Position numbers and translations under genes: made by a program
The notes under the pieces: generated by a model
The model's input: only the letters and a program-made list of their open reading frames with translations
Databases searched by the model: none
What the model was told of the DNA's origin: nothing
Assembly: GCA_003994795.1 (NCBI GenBank)
Contig: AP018269.1
Coordinates: forward strand, 1,241,345 to 1,305,344
Direction of reading: 5' to 3'
Origin: Cylindrospermum sp. NIES-4074
Lineage (GTDB): Bacteria > Cyanobacteriota > Cyanobacteriia > Cyanobacteriales > Nostocaceae
Length of the DNA: 64,000 nt
Part shown: positions 28,699-37,820 of the stretch, one piece after another
Layout: each line of letters opens with the position of its first letter
Numbering within the stretch: the first letter of the stretch is position 1

Positions 28699-29667
28699 AT
28701 GAAAGTAACCACACAAACAACAATCAACACTCTAGGTGAGTATGCACACCAAGCGATTGAAAAACACTTGAAGAAAACCTTGAAGTGGGAAAAATCCGTT
28801 AAGAAAGATGAAGATCCAGAAGCACTCCACCAAATGCGGGTGGGAATGCGTCGGCTACGAACTGCTATAAGTAGATTTGAGCCAGCGTTGGATTTATCTA
28901 AGCCAGTCAGCGAGAAAAACATCGGTAAAATTGCCCGTCGTCTGGGAAATCTCCGAGATTTAGATGTACTTAAAGAAGCTTTAGAAATTAATTACAAACC
29001 ACATTTACCCCCTAAAGAACAGGAATCTCTGCAAATAGCTTTCACAGCCTTGGCTAAACAACGTGAAGTTGAAGTTGCCAATGTGCAGAAAACATTAAAG
29101 GATGAATCTTACAAGTCTCTCAAACAAGGATTTAAAGATTGGTTAGAAAAACCCAGTTATCAACCTTTAGGATTTCTGCAAATCCAACAAGTGCTACCAG
29201 ATTTATTATTACCAGAAGTGAGTAGTTTATTATTGCATCCAGGTTGGCTAATTGGTACTGAAATTGAAAATTCAAATCTAGTAATCCCAACTAATTTGAC
29301 ACCAGATAAGCTAGAACAAAAATTAACGACTCAAGGTAAAACTCTTCATGATTTGCGAAAACAAGCTAAACGAGTCCGTTATCAGATGGAGTTATTTACC
29401 GAGTTATATGGTGAATCTTTTGCCGTGCATATTGCCGAAGTAAAAAATATCCAAGAAATTTTGGGTACACTGCAAGACAGTATGGTGTTAGCTGAGTGGC
29501 TTGTAAATATCTTCAAGTCAGACATTCACACTCAGTTAGGGGGACTAACCACTTTATTAGCCGCAAATCGTTATCAATTTTGGCAGCAGTGGCAACCCTT
29601 ACAAGAACGGTATCTAAAAGCTGAAACTAGACATAGTTTTCATTTAACAATACTACATCCCCTTTAA
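28699..29667 (+). CDS. CHAD-domain protein
   Basis: 322 residues from ATG 28699. The alpha-helical CHAD domain is recognised by conserved histidines and basic residues: EDPEALHQMRVGMRRLRTA near the start and TLHDLRKQAKRVRYQMELF near residue 215, with ARRLGNLRDLDVL between. CHAD domains bind inorganic polyphosphate through these basic surfaces and are often linked to phosphate or metal homeostasis. It is free-standing, with no CYTH domain attached and no polyphosphate gene beside it. Confidence 0.9.
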   Translation: MKVTTQTTINTLGEYAHQAIEKHLKKTLKWEKSVKKDEDPEALHQMRVGMRRLRTAISRFEPALDLSKPVSEKNIGKIARRLGNLRDLDVLKEALEINYKPHLPPKEQESLQIAFTALAKQREVEVANVQKTLKDESYKSLKQGFKDWLEKPSYQPLGFLQIQQVLPDLLLPEVSSLLLHPGWLIGTEIENSNLVIPTNLTPDKLEQKLTTQGKTLHDLRKQAKRVRYQMELFTELYGESFAVHIAEVKNIQEILGTLQDSMVLAEWLVNIFKSDIHTQLGGLTTLLAANRYQFWQQWQPLQERYLKAETRHSFHLTILHPL

Positions 29668-29708
29668 AAAGACAAAAATTACTTTTGCTTTGTTTATTAA
29701 AAATTCAA

Positions 29709-30341
29709 CTAGCGAGGAGATACGTTAATCGCAGCCTCAAGCGATAACACATAAACACTGCTTTGGGGAATCTGTACAACGCGGGTGTTTTCTGCGGAAC
29801 GCAATCCAGAAACTAATCCCACAGCACTTCCCAGCATTGCTCCTCGGTTAAATTGCTCAGGATCACCTTGGCTTAAAAAGCCCAAGGTACTACCACCAAT
29901 CCTCCCCCAAACAGAACCATTTTCGACAGCTTTATCATTAGCTCGCTTATGGATAATAGTAGTACCAGGAATAGTCTGACTTGTTGCTTTAATAGAGACA
30001 ACGCGACCATTGATTACCAATGACTGTGCCACAATTTTAGCCCCACCATCGCTGGGTTTCAAAATAATAGTTACAGGCGTATTTTCTGGAGCTATCACAT
30101 TACCTTGAGCATCTTTAATCGCACTAACTAAAGGCACTGTTAGAGGATAATCTTTTTTTTGCCCAATATCTACAGTAACGGGTGCTGGAAATGAAACAAT
30201 AATTGCTGTATCTTGAGGGATAGTAATTTCCTGACTGACTGGTGGGGGCTGGGTGGGAACTTGTTGGGCATTAGCTGGCAGAGTAATTGCACCCAATAAA
30301 GACATAGAACAAGCAAGGCTCAACAACATTTGCGTTTTCAT
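29709..30341 (-). CDS. Exported hypothetical protein A
   Basis: 210 residues from ATG 30341, with signal peptide MKTQMLLSLACSMSLLGAIT and cleavage after ANA. The mature protein starts with a proline-rich stretch, continues with beta-type sequence (AIIVSFPAPVTVDIGQ, VTIILKPSDGG) and ends with a glycine-rich segment (RIGGSTLGFL, GAMLGSAVGLVSGLR) like a glycine-zipper. The pattern is loosely reminiscent of TrbI/VirB10-like beta domains, but I would not assign it. Its upstream region shares a conserved block with that of the protein at 30998-31630. Confidence 0.75.
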   Translation of the reverse strand: MKTQMLLSLACSMSLLGAITLPANAQQVPTQPPPVSQEITIPQDTAIIVSFPAPVTVDIGQKKDYPLTVPLVSAIKDAQGNVIAPENTPVTIILKPSDGGAKIVAQSLVINGRVVSIKATSQTIPGTTIIHKRANDKAVENGSVWGRIGGSTLGFLSQGDPEQFNRGAMLGSAVGLVSGLRSAENTRVVQIPQSSVYVLSLEAAINVSPR

Positions 30342-30376
30342 AACCGTTTTTTCCTTTGATGTGATTATGTGTTTCG

Positions 30377-30428
30377 AGGTTTGAACCCCTTCACTTAATC
30401 AATAGGTTTGTGGTTGTTGGTTTATGCA
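30377..30428 (-). promoter_or_regulatory. Conserved upstream block, copy 1
   Basis: On the + strand, a block reading GTTTGAACCCCTTCAC then TCAATAGGTT, and a nearby TTGGTTTATGCA, lies 36-87 bases upstream of exported protein A. The same order and spacing recur at 31669-31720 upstream of exported protein C, while the bases around it do not match. This is the pattern of a shared promoter or operator. Confidence 0.6.
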
Positions 30429-30495
30429 GTTTGATTCTAGAAAACAAGATAAAATTAGAACAGGCAAGATACCCATCCCACAAGGAAGGTAAAAA

Positions 30496-30909
30496 TTAGC
30501 GATGATGTAGTAGCCAATGCCATCCTGAGCCTTTACGGGTTAGCCAATCTTCGTCGAATTCAGAGGGATGATAGTTTGGAGGATATGAAAACTCCTCCTC
30601 ACCTGGGACACGAATCCTCACATTCCGACAGTTCCCTTCTATTTCAATAGTGACAGTATTGTGGCGATCGCCAGAATTAGATTGCAGCAGACTCTCTCTG
30701 ATAATACGTCTTTGCCCTTCTACTTCTTGTCTCTCTCTAGGCAGACAACGCACTTTCACTGTTGGATTATCATGAGGATTATCCAGCAGATAAGGCAGGA
30801 TTTGCGAATCACGACTTCTGTACGGTGTTTGGGCGTTAGCAAAAGGTATGATCGACAAACACAGGAATGTCGTGAGGGCAATTATTATCCCTCCTGTTGG
30901 GTTGTGCAT
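30496..30909 (-). CDS. Exported hypothetical protein B
   Basis: I prefer ATG 30909 (137 residues, MHNPTGGIIIALTTFLCLSIIPFANA) because it provides a signal peptide ending ANA; the frame opens 27 codons earlier at 30990. The mature part is hydrophilic, has two cysteines (RCLPRER and GNCRNVRIRVPG) that could form a disulfide, and ends in a Trp/His-rich tail. No family recognised. It lies between two other small exported proteins on the same strand, 89 bases after gene C's stop, so it may be co-transcribed with it. Confidence 0.65.
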   Translation of the reverse strand: MHNPTGGIIIALTTFLCLSIIPFANAQTPYRSRDSQILPYLLDNPHDNPTVKVRCLPRERQEVEGQRRIIRESLLQSNSGDRHNTVTIEIEGNCRNVRIRVPGEEEFSYPPNYHPSEFDEDWLTRKGSGWHWLLHHR

Positions 30910-30997
30910 AACAGCTGTTCCTGAAGCTAAATAAAGCAATTGCCAGGGCGCTGACCCCGGCGTCTTAAATAATTCAAAATTCCCAAGCAACCAATAG

Positions 30998-31630
30998 TTA
31001 TTTTTTCTCTAGTAGTTGATTGACTTGCTGTTCCTGACGACCAGTTTTGATTTCATAGCGACGGGTGAGGTTGTCTTCATAATTCATATCTCTGGCAGCA
31101 GCGGAGTTAACAAAGGCATCGCAATTTCTACCTTGAACTACTGTTGAGGAACTGCTGCTATTTTCTTCTGTGCGGTTATTGCGTTGATCACTGGAATTAC
31201 TATTATTTTTGCTGCCTTGGCTAGCACCACTACCGCTAACACCAATACCTAAGAAGCTGACACCACCACCACCGCCATCATTGTGGCTGCTGGAAGAACT
31301 AGCACGAGTGCTGGTAGAAGTCGCTAATGCAACTTTATTAGAACTGTTACGGGTATTGCTACCCAAGCCCACATCGCTACACAGGGCACGGGGGTCACGG
31401 GCTAAGGTTTTTGGGTCAATCCAAGATTGATGATCACCTAATCCTTGGATTTCAGAGTTACCATTTGGATTGCTGGGTGTATTAGGAATTCCATTGCCTA
31501 TGGCTGCACCAGGAGTAGCAGGGGTGAAGATACCAGGTTTGATGTCAAAGGGCCCAGCGAGGGCTGGTAATGTAGTGGTCAACAGTGCGGTAGCCGTCAG
31601 CAAAGAACCAGTTAAGTGACGGAATTTCAT
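30998..31630 (-). CDS. Exported low-complexity hypothetical protein C
   Basis: 210 residues from ATG 31630 with signal peptide MKFRHLTGSLLTATALLTTT and cleavage after ALA. The middle (about residues 95-165) is dominated by Ser, Asn and Gly runs (STSTRASSSSSHNDGGGGG), flanked by two cysteines (ALCSDVG and GRNCDAF); the C-terminal 45 residues are charged and probably helical. It looks like a secreted, partly disordered protein. Family unknown. It shares an upstream block with exported protein A. Confidence 0.7.
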   Translation of the reverse strand: MKFRHLTGSLLTATALLTTTLPALAGPFDIKPGIFTPATPGAAIGNGIPNTPSNPNGNSEIQGLGDHQSWIDPKTLARDPRALCSDVGLGSNTRNSSNKVALATSTSTRASSSSSHNDGGGGGVSFLGIGVSGSGASQGSKNNSNSSDQRNNRTEENSSSSSTVVQGRNCDAFVNSAAARDMNYEDNLTRRYEIKTGRQEQQVNQLLEKK

Positions 31631-31668
31631 AGTTTTTCTCCTAAAGTTTCAGTGTCGGTGTTTATCTT

Positions 31669-31720
31669 GGGTTTCAACCCCTTCACTAACTCAATAGGTT
31701 GACCTTTTTTGGTTTATGCA
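31669..31720 (-). promoter_or_regulatory. Conserved upstream block, copy 2
   Basis: GTTTCAACCCCTTCAC, TCAATAGGTT and TTGGTTTATGCA occur in the same order as at 30377-30428, here 39-90 bases upstream of exported protein C. About 26 of the first 32 aligned bases agree by eye. Confidence 0.6.
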
Positions 31721-32004
31721 CCCTCTTGCCGAAATTTTTGATAAATCAGCAAAACCCTTACCCAGTCGTTGATTAGGACTTATTGCCAAAATATTGATGT
31801 CTTATTTAACACCACAGATGAAACACCAGATTTACACAGATAAGATGATGTCCGTTTAATCGCCCATAATAAAAAAACCGCTCACCGATGTAGAGATGTT
31901 GCAGGCAACGTCTCTACATTATGGGTGATTTGCTATTTGATGTTACTTAGCTCCCAAACATGGGATTAATAAGGTGGGAAATTTTGACTTGTTCACGCTC
32001 ACCT
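31721..32004. other. Intergenic region with a 30-nt palindrome
   Basis: 31889-31918 is a complete copy of the 30-base TGTAGAGAT...GTCTCTACA palindrome family, also present at 5565-5594. The remaining sequence is unremarkable. The downstream gene's extended frame at 31960 lies partly here but ATG 32005 is preferred. Confidence 0.7.
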
Positions 32005-32589
32005 ATGCAATATCCTCTCGAACTCACCTTCAAACTCTGGGCATTCGCACCCCAAATATCTGTTGTTGATGGTCAAAACAATTTGATTTTCTACGTCAAA
32101 CAGAAACTTTTCAAGCTCAAGGAAGCAATTACTGTCTTTGCTGATAGCGAACAAACTCGCCCCCTACACTATATTAATGCCGATCGCATTATTGACTTTT
32201 CTGCTCGCTACGACTTCACCGACAGCAACGGCGCTTATATCGGTTCAGTAAAACGGCGGGGGCTGAAATCTTTTTGGCGTGCCCGTTATGACATATTTGA
32301 TGGTGACACAGCTACTTTCAACATCCAAGAGAAAAATCCTTGGGTGAAAGTTGCAGATGCCTTGTTTGCAGAAATTCCCTTGGTGGGAATATTTACTGGT
32401 TATGTATTTAATCCAGTTTACTTAGTCAGTCGCTCTGATGGCGGTGTGGTGATGCGTTTGGAGAAAAACCCCTCTTTTTTCTCTAGAAGATTTACCATCA
32501 AAGCTGTAGATCAACTTAGTAGTCGCGAAGAGCAGCAAGTTTTATTAAGTTTGATTATGTTGCTGCTCTTAGAACGGACTCGTGGGTAG
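32005..32589 (+). CDS. LURP-one-related / scramblase-fold protein
   Basis: 194 residues from ATG 32005 (MQYPLELTFKLWAF); an upstream frame to 31960 adds 15 codons of poor quality. Paired beta strands with a tubby/scramblase rhythm are visible: ISVVDGQNNLIFYVKQKLFKLKE, YDFTDSNGAYIGSVKRRG, YDIFDGDTATFNIQEKNPW, then a hydrophobic C-terminal helix. This is the pattern of LURP-one-related proteins. Function in bacteria is not established. It is convergent with the amidase gene. Confidence 0.72.
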   Translation: MQYPLELTFKLWAFAPQISVVDGQNNLIFYVKQKLFKLKEAITVFADSEQTRPLHYINADRIIDFSARYDFTDSNGAYIGSVKRRGLKSFWRARYDIFDGDTATFNIQEKNPWVKVADALFAEIPLVGIFTGYVFNPVYLVSRSDGGVVMRLEKNPSFFSRRFTIKAVDQLSSREEQQVLLSLIMLLLLERTRG

Positions 32590-32594
32590 TCAAA

Positions 32595-33533
32595 CTAACC
32601 AATCAATTTTTGCCAGGATGCTGGCCCGAAAATCCCATCGGCAGTTAAACCATTTTGCTTCTGAAATTTTTTAATTGCCGCCTCTGTCTTTGGCCCATAT
32701 ACGCCATCACTGTCAATACCCACACGATATTGCAAGTATCTGACAATCGGCCCACCAGCATTTGCTCGAATGACTCGTTTTGCTAAAATCAGATTTATTG
32801 TGTCCCACGTAGTTTTCCCAGCAATTCCAGTGGGGAGAACCCCGACAACTTTCTGAAAATTTAATATTGCAGAGGTTGTTGCTGGGCCAACAGCGTTATC
32901 TTCTGCCAACACTTTGCCGTTTTTATCGGTTATCTTTAGCCGATTTAAGGCTTTTTGCAACCGACCAATACTAGTATCAGCATTCTGTGATTCATCTGGT
33001 ACAGTGTTTACAGGAGCAGTTGGCACTTTACCCGTTAAGCCTTTAACGATCGCATTAGCCATTGCTTCACCGTCATATAGTCGCATATCTTTTGCGGAAT
33101 CGATGAAGCAACATTCTATGAGAATCGCAGGCATATCTGTGTTTCTCAGTACAAACAATTGAGAACCATTCTTGACACCACGATTAAAAAAGCCTAATTT
33201 GACAATTTCATCTAATACAGGTTTGGCAATTTTATTACCTGTATCGCTAGTGGCAAATACTTCTGTGCCATTGGCTTGTCCATTAAAAGCATTAAAATGA
33301 ATAGAGACATAAATATCGACTTTGTTATTATTCGCTTTAGCACATCTTCTGGCTAGCGAATCTCGTACTGAACCAGCTTTATCAGGCTTACACGATATTA
33401 CTTCATTACCTAAATTTCTTAATTTTTCGATAACCTTATTGCCCACCTCTATAGTTAAATTATCCTCAAACTTAATCCCACTAGCTCCAGTGTCTGGAGG
33501 ACAATTATGCCCCATATCAATTCCAAATTTCAT
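32595..33533 (-). CDS. N-acetylmuramoyl-L-alanine amidase with two peptidoglycan-binding domains
   Basis: 312 residues from ATG 33533. The N-terminal ~170 residues are an Amidase_3 zinc amidase (MKFGIDMGHN with the first His ligand, SIHFNAFNG with another, and AILIECCFID with the catalytic Glu). The C-terminus has two PG_binding_1-type repeats (IGRLQKALNRLK...VGPATTSAILNFQ, and VRYLQYRVGIDSDGVYGPKTE region). It cleaves the lactyl amide between MurNAc and L-Ala of peptidoglycan. No signal peptide is visible at this start, so its export is unclear; holin- or phage-type use cannot be excluded but no phage gene adjoins. Confidence 0.9.
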   Translation of the reverse strand: MKFGIDMGHNCPPDTGASGIKFEDNLTIEVGNKVIEKLRNLGNEVISCKPDKAGSVRDSLARRCAKANNNKVDIYVSIHFNAFNGQANGTEVFATSDTGNKIAKPVLDEIVKLGFFNRGVKNGSQLFVLRNTDMPAILIECCFIDSAKDMRLYDGEAMANAIVKGLTGKVPTAPVNTVPDESQNADTSIGRLQKALNRLKITDKNGKVLAEDNAVGPATTSAILNFQKVVGVLPTGIAGKTTWDTINLILAKRVIRANAGGPIVRYLQYRVGIDSDGVYGPKTEAAIKKFQKQNGLTADGIFGPASWQKLIG

Positions 33534-33955
33534 TTTTAGCTCCAGTAATTATTTTGGCAATATCTCAAAAACCTGCCGATTCTAAATCTCAAGTTCTGTT
33601 AATAACTTGAGGGCAGTGCTTGTTGGTAATTGTTTATTGGGTTATTAACTTTACCATTAGGATTTTGGTAGAGAAAATAGGCATTTCGAGGAACCAGACA
33701 AGCAGCGTTTTTGTGATTAAACTTACCCGCTCACGAGGGTATTTTAACAAAAAAATACACAATCGTCATAGTATATCAAAATTGGGAAGTATCAAGTAGT
33801 TTTGGGAATATGTAAAAAATGCAGTAATTTCCCTGTTTTGCAAATAACAAATCTTCCTGACTTTTGGGGGAGCTAAATCTGTAGGTAGATATTCCCCCAT
33901 CAGCCCACCGACACAATTAAAATCAAAGTAAAGATATATTTCGTAGTTTAAAGGC
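33534..33955. other. Intergenic region upstream of the chelatase gene
   Basis: The 422-base divergent promoter region for the amidase and the ChlH paralogue. It contains no gene and no repeat that I recognise; a weak AAAGTAAAGATATATT segment lies 20-35 bases before the chelatase start. No regulatory site can be assigned. Confidence 0.4.
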
Positions 33956-36900
33956 ATGAAGCGCATCGTTTTGATTGCTGGATTTGAATCATTCAACGCT
34001 GACTTGTACAGGAAAGCGGCTTTTGTGGCTAACACTCGCTGTCCAGAGTTGGATATTCGCGTGTTTAGCGATCGCGACATCACCACCAAGGAAATCGAGG
34101 TAGAAGCAGCACTCAAAGGCGCGGATGTGTTCTTCGGTAGCTTGCTGTTTGATTATGACCAAGTTGTGTGGTTGCGCGATCGCCTCACCCACATCCCCAT
34201 CCGCCTCATCTTCGAGTCAGCCTTAGAACTAATGAGTTTAACCAAACTGGGTGCATTTAGCCTTGGCGACAAACCCAAAGGAATGCCCAAACCAGTTAAA
34301 TTCATCCTCGACAAATTTAGCAACGGCAAAGAAGAAGACAAACTCGCCGGTTATATTAGCTTCCTAAAAATTGGCCCCAAACTGCTGAAATTTGTCCCAG
34401 TCCAAAAAGTCCAAGATTTACGCAACTGGTTAATTATCTATGGTTATTGGAATGCCGGCGGCCCAGAAAACGTCGCCTCATTATTCTGGACACTAGCAGA
34501 AAAATACTTAAATGTAAAAATCGGGGACATTCCCCCACCAATCGAAACCCCCAACATGGGATTACTGCATCCCGATTATCAAGGATTTTTTACATCACCC
34601 CGCGAGTATTTAGAATGGTACCAAAAGAAGATCCCCCCTAGCCCCCCTTACAAAGGGGAGAATACTAGCCCCCCTTACAAAGGGAAGAATACTAGCCCCC
34701 CTTTTCAAGGGGGGTTGGGGGGATCTCCATCAATAAAACCCATTATTGGCATCTTACTCTACCGCAAACACGTCATTACCAAACTACCCTACATTCCCCA
34801 ACTAATTCGCAATTTTGAAAAAGCAGGTTTGATACCCTTACCCATCTTTATTAATGGCGTAGAAGGACACGTAGCAGTTAGAGATTGGATGACAACCGAC
34901 TATGAAATTCAACAACGAAAGTTAGGTAATATTGAAACTCCCTCATTAACTCCAGAAGCAGTAAAAGTAGATGCCATCGTTTCCACCATTGGCTTTCCTT
35001 TAGTAGGTGGCCCCGCAGGTTCAATGGAAGCAGGACGGCAAATAGAAGTTGCTAAACGCATTCTCACTGCTAAAAATGTCCCCTACATCGTCGCCGCACC
35101 TCTACTAATTCAAGACATTTATTCATGGACACGTCAAGGTATTGGCGGACTACAAAGTGTGGTATTGTACGCTTTACCAGAACTAGATGGGGCAATTGAT
35201 ACTATTCCTCTCGGTGGTTTAGTGGGTGAACAAATCTATTTAGTTCCTGAACGGGTACAGCGCTTAATTGGTAGGGTAAAAAGTTGGGTGGCTTTGCGAC
35301 AAAAACCAGCATCAGAACGCAAAATTGCTATTATTTTGTATGGCTTTCCTCCTGGCTATGGTGCTGTGGGAACTGCCGCATTATTGAATGTTCCCCGCAG
35401 TCTAATTAAATTTTTGCACGCACTCAAAGACCAAGGTTATACTGTTGGCGATATCCCTGATGACGGTGAAGAATTAATTCGCCGTGTGAAAGAAGCAGAT
35501 GAAGTTAATCCTCTCGTAGAACAGGCGTCTCGCCTGTTAAAAGATGATACCAGGCAAGATGCCTGGTCTACAAATACCATTACAGCCCGCACTTTAGAAA
35601 AATGGTTAGGATATCTCCGCACTTCCCGCATTGAAAAACAATGGAAATCTCTCACGGGGACAGGTATTAAAACTTATGGTGATGAGTTTAATATCGGCGG
35701 TGTACAGTTAGGAAATGTGTGGATAGGTGTACAACCACCTCTGGGCATACAAGGCGACCCCATGCGCTTAATGTTTGAACGAGATTTAACCCCCCATCCT
35801 CAATATGCTGCTTTTTATAAGTGGTTACAAAATGATTTTCAAGCTGATGCTGTAGTTCATTTTGGGATGCACGGAACTGTGGAATGGTTGCCGGGTTCAC
35901 CTTTGGGTAATACGGGTTATTCTTGGTCGGATATTCTCTTAGGAAATTTGCCTAATTTATATATCTATGCAGCGAATAATCCCTCTGAATCAATTTTGGC
36001 AAAACGTCGCGGTTATGGGCTATTAATTTCTCACAATGTACCCCCCTATGGTCGTGCTGGTTTGTATAAGGAATTGGTGGCTTTAAGGGATTTGATTTCA
36101 GAATATCGCGAAGATCCTCAAAAGAATTATCTGCTGAAGGAGGGGATTTGTAAGAAGATTGTTGATACTGGTTTAGATGCAGATTGTCCTTTTGAAGATG
36201 CTAAACGTTTGGGGATTACTTTTAGTCCGGAAAATGTGCGGTTGTTTAGTGGTCATGCTTTTGATGATTATCTGGTGAAGTTGTATGAATATCTGCAAGT
36301 TTTAGAAAATCGTTTGTTTTCTTCTGGGTTACATACTTTGGGTGAAGCGCCAAATGAGGGGGAGTTGGCGGGGTATTTGGATGGTTATTTTGGGGAGGAG
36401 AACGAACCGCAGAGGCGCAGAGAACGCAGAGAGGAGGAAGAAGGAGAAATTAGGAATTTGTTGATGCAAACTACGGATGAGTTAACAAATTTGTTGCGGG
36501 GTTTAAATGGGGAGTTTATTCCTCCTGCGCCTGGTGGTGATTTGTTGCGAGATGGGGCTGGTGTGTTACCGACGGGGCGAAATATTCATGCTTTAGATCC
36601 TTATAGAATGCCTTCGCCGGCGGCTTATGAAAGAGGTAGGGAAATTGGGCGGAAAGTTATCTCTCAACATTTAGATGAACATGGAAAATATCCGGAAACT
36701 GTGGCGGTTTTATTGTGGGGTTTGGATGCAATTAAAACTAAGGGTGAATCTCTAGGAATTCTTTTGGAATTGGTAGGGGCTGAACCTGTGAAGGAGGGGA
36801 CTGGCAGAATTGTTAGATATGAGTTGAAACCTTTGGCTGATGTGGGACATCCCCGCATTGATGTGTTGGGGAATCTATCGGGAATTTTCCGAGATAGTTT

Positions 36901-37747
36901 TGTGAATATCATTGAATTGTTGGATGATTTGTTTCAACGGGCTGCTGATGCTGATGAACCGGAGGAACAGAATTTTGTTAGAAAACACGCTTTGGCTTTA
37001 AAAGCCCAAGGGGTGGAAAATACATCAGCGAGGTTGTTTTCTAATCCTGCGGGTGATTTTGGTTCTTTGGTCAATGACAGGGTGGTGGATGGTAACTGGG
37101 AGTCTGGGGAGGAGTTGGGGAATACCTGGCAAAGCCGCAATGTGTTTAGCTATGGTAGAGAAGATAAGGGTCAAGCTAGACCGGAAGTTTTGCAGCAGTT
37201 ATTGAAAACTAGCGATCGCATTATCCAAGAAATCGATTCGGTAGAATATGGCTTAACTGATATTCAGGAATACTACGCCAATACGGGCGGTTTGAAGAAA
37301 GCAGCCGAAAAACAAAGCGGTAAAAAGGTGACAACCAGCTTTGTGGAAAGTTTCTCTAAGGACACTACACCCCGTAATTTAGATGATTTGCTGCGGATGG
37401 AATACCGCACTAAGTTACTAAATCCCAAATGGGCCGATGCAATGGCTAATCAAGGTTCTGGTGGTGCTTTTGAAATTTCCCAACGCATGACGGCGTTAAT
37501 TGGTTGGGGTGGTACTGCGGATTTTACAGATGATTGGGTATATGACCAAGCCGCAGACACTTATGCTTTAGACGCAGACATGGCGGAAAAGTTACGCAAA
37601 GCCAATCCTGAAGCTTTCCGAAATATTATCGGCAGAATGTTAGAAGCACATGGACGCGGTTTTTGGCAAACTGATCAAGATAAGTTAGATAAATTGCGTC
37701 AGTTGTATGATTTGACTGATGAAGAGTTAGAAGGAGTAACAGTTTAA
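33956..37747 (+). CDS. chlH: Magnesium (or related) chelatase subunit H paralogue
   Basis: 1263 residues from ATG 33956 (MKRIVLIAGFESFNADLYRKAA). The CobN/BchH/ChlH fold is evident: FHFGMHGTVEWLPG-type metal/tetrapyrrole site (VVHFGMHGTVEWLPGSPLGN), PYGRAGLYKELVALRDLI, PTGRNIHALDPYRMPSPAA and ETVAVLLWGLDAIKTKGES. It is shorter than the ~1330-residue main cyanobacterial ChlH and starts differently, so it is probably a second, divergent copy; its metal and partner are unproven. Three insertions made of genomic repeats are in frame (34630-34725, 35516-35572, 36401-36440), and the reading frame is intact throughout. No ChlI or ChlD gene adjoins. Confidence 0.88.
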   Translation: MKRIVLIAGFESFNADLYRKAAFVANTRCPELDIRVFSDRDITTKEIEVEAALKGADVFFGSLLFDYDQVVWLRDRLTHIPIRLIFESALELMSLTKLGAFSLGDKPKGMPKPVKFILDKFSNGKEEDKLAGYISFLKIGPKLLKFVPVQKVQDLRNWLIIYGYWNAGGPENVASLFWTLAEKYLNVKIGDIPPPIETPNMGLLHPDYQGFFTSPREYLEWYQKKIPPSPPYKGENTSPPYKGKNTSPPFQGGLGGSPSIKPIIGILLYRKHVITKLPYIPQLIRNFEKAGLIPLPIFINGVEGHVAVRDWMTTDYEIQQRKLGNIETPSLTPEAVKVDAIVSTIGFPLVGGPAGSMEAGRQIEVAKRILTAKNVPYIVAAPLLIQDIYSWTRQGIGGLQSVVLYALPELDGAIDTIPLGGLVGEQIYLVPERVQRLIGRVKSWVALRQKPASERKIAIILYGFPPGYGAVGTAALLNVPRSLIKFLHALKDQGYTVGDIPDDGEELIRRVKEADEVNPLVEQASRLLKDDTRQDAWSTNTITARTLEKWLGYLRTSRIEKQWKSLTGTGIKTYGDEFNIGGVQLGNVWIGVQPPLGIQGDPMRLMFERDLTPHPQYAAFYKWLQNDFQADAVVHFGMHGTVEWLPGSPLGNTGYSWSDILLGNLPNLYIYAANNPSESILAKRRGYGLLISHNVPPYGRAGLYKELVALRDLISEYREDPQKNYLLKEGICKKIVDTGLDADCPFEDAKRLGITFSPENVRLFSGHAFDDYLVKLYEYLQVLENRLFSSGLHTLGEAPNEGELAGYLDGYFGEENEPQRRRERREEEEGEIRNLLMQTTDELTNLLRGLNGEFIPPAPGGDLLRDGAGVLPTGRNIHALDPYRMPSPAAYERGREIGRKVISQHLDEHGKYPETVAVLLWGLDAIKTKGESLGILLELVGAEPVKEGTGRIVRYELKPLADVGHPRIDVLGNLSGIFRDSFVNIIELLDDLFQRAADADEPEEQNFVRKHALALKAQGVENTSARLFSNPAGDFGSLVNDRVVDGNWESGEELGNTWQSRNVFSYGREDKGQARPEVLQQLLKTSDRIIQEIDSVEYGLTDIQEYYANTGGLKKAAEKQSGKKVTTSFVESFSKDTTPRNLDDLLRMEYRTKLLNPKWADAMANQGSGGAFEISQRMTALIGWGGTADFTDDWVYDQAADTYALDADMAEKLRKANPEAFRNIIGRMLEAHGRGFWQTDQDKLDKLRQLYDLTDEELEGVTV
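34630..34725. repeat. 96-bp GATCCCCCC/GGGGGGATC repeat inside the chelatase gene
   Basis: Outer ends GATCCCCCCTAG and TTGGGGGGATC are inverted; inside, the unit CCCCCCTTACAAAGGG occurs three times with small changes. Being 96 bases it adds exactly 32 codons (IPPSPPYKGENTSPPYKG and similar). Related C-run/G-run units are at 45466-45536 and in tsaB at 49450-49530. Confidence 0.85.
35516..35572. repeat. 57-bp GTAGAACAGGCGTCTCGCCTG repeat inside the chelatase gene
   Basis: The unit contains the hairpins CAGGCGTCTCGCCTG and CCAGGCAAGATGCCTGG and is bounded by GTAGA and TCTAC. It adds 19 codons (EQASRLLKDDTRQDAWSTN). A closely similar unit lies in non-coding DNA at 48923-48991. Confidence 0.85.
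36401..36440. repeat. AACCGCAGAGGCGCAGAG repeat inside the chelatase gene
   Basis: A purine-rich repeat word widespread in this genome (compare 24421-24445 and the inside of the 93-bp MITE) gives the highly charged in-frame peptide NEPQRRRERREEEEGE, unlike the flanking protein. Confidence 0.75.
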
Positions 37748-37820
37748 GCCGATTCTACCCCATTTAGAAGTGCGATCGCCGGGAAATAAACATCATCTTT
37801 AACAAAATCCCATTGCTCCC

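Noticed and set aside
32595..33533. Amidase as part of a prophage
   Set aside because: No phage structural, packaging or integrase genes are nearby; the two-PG-binding-domain layout is also common in chromosomal enzymes.
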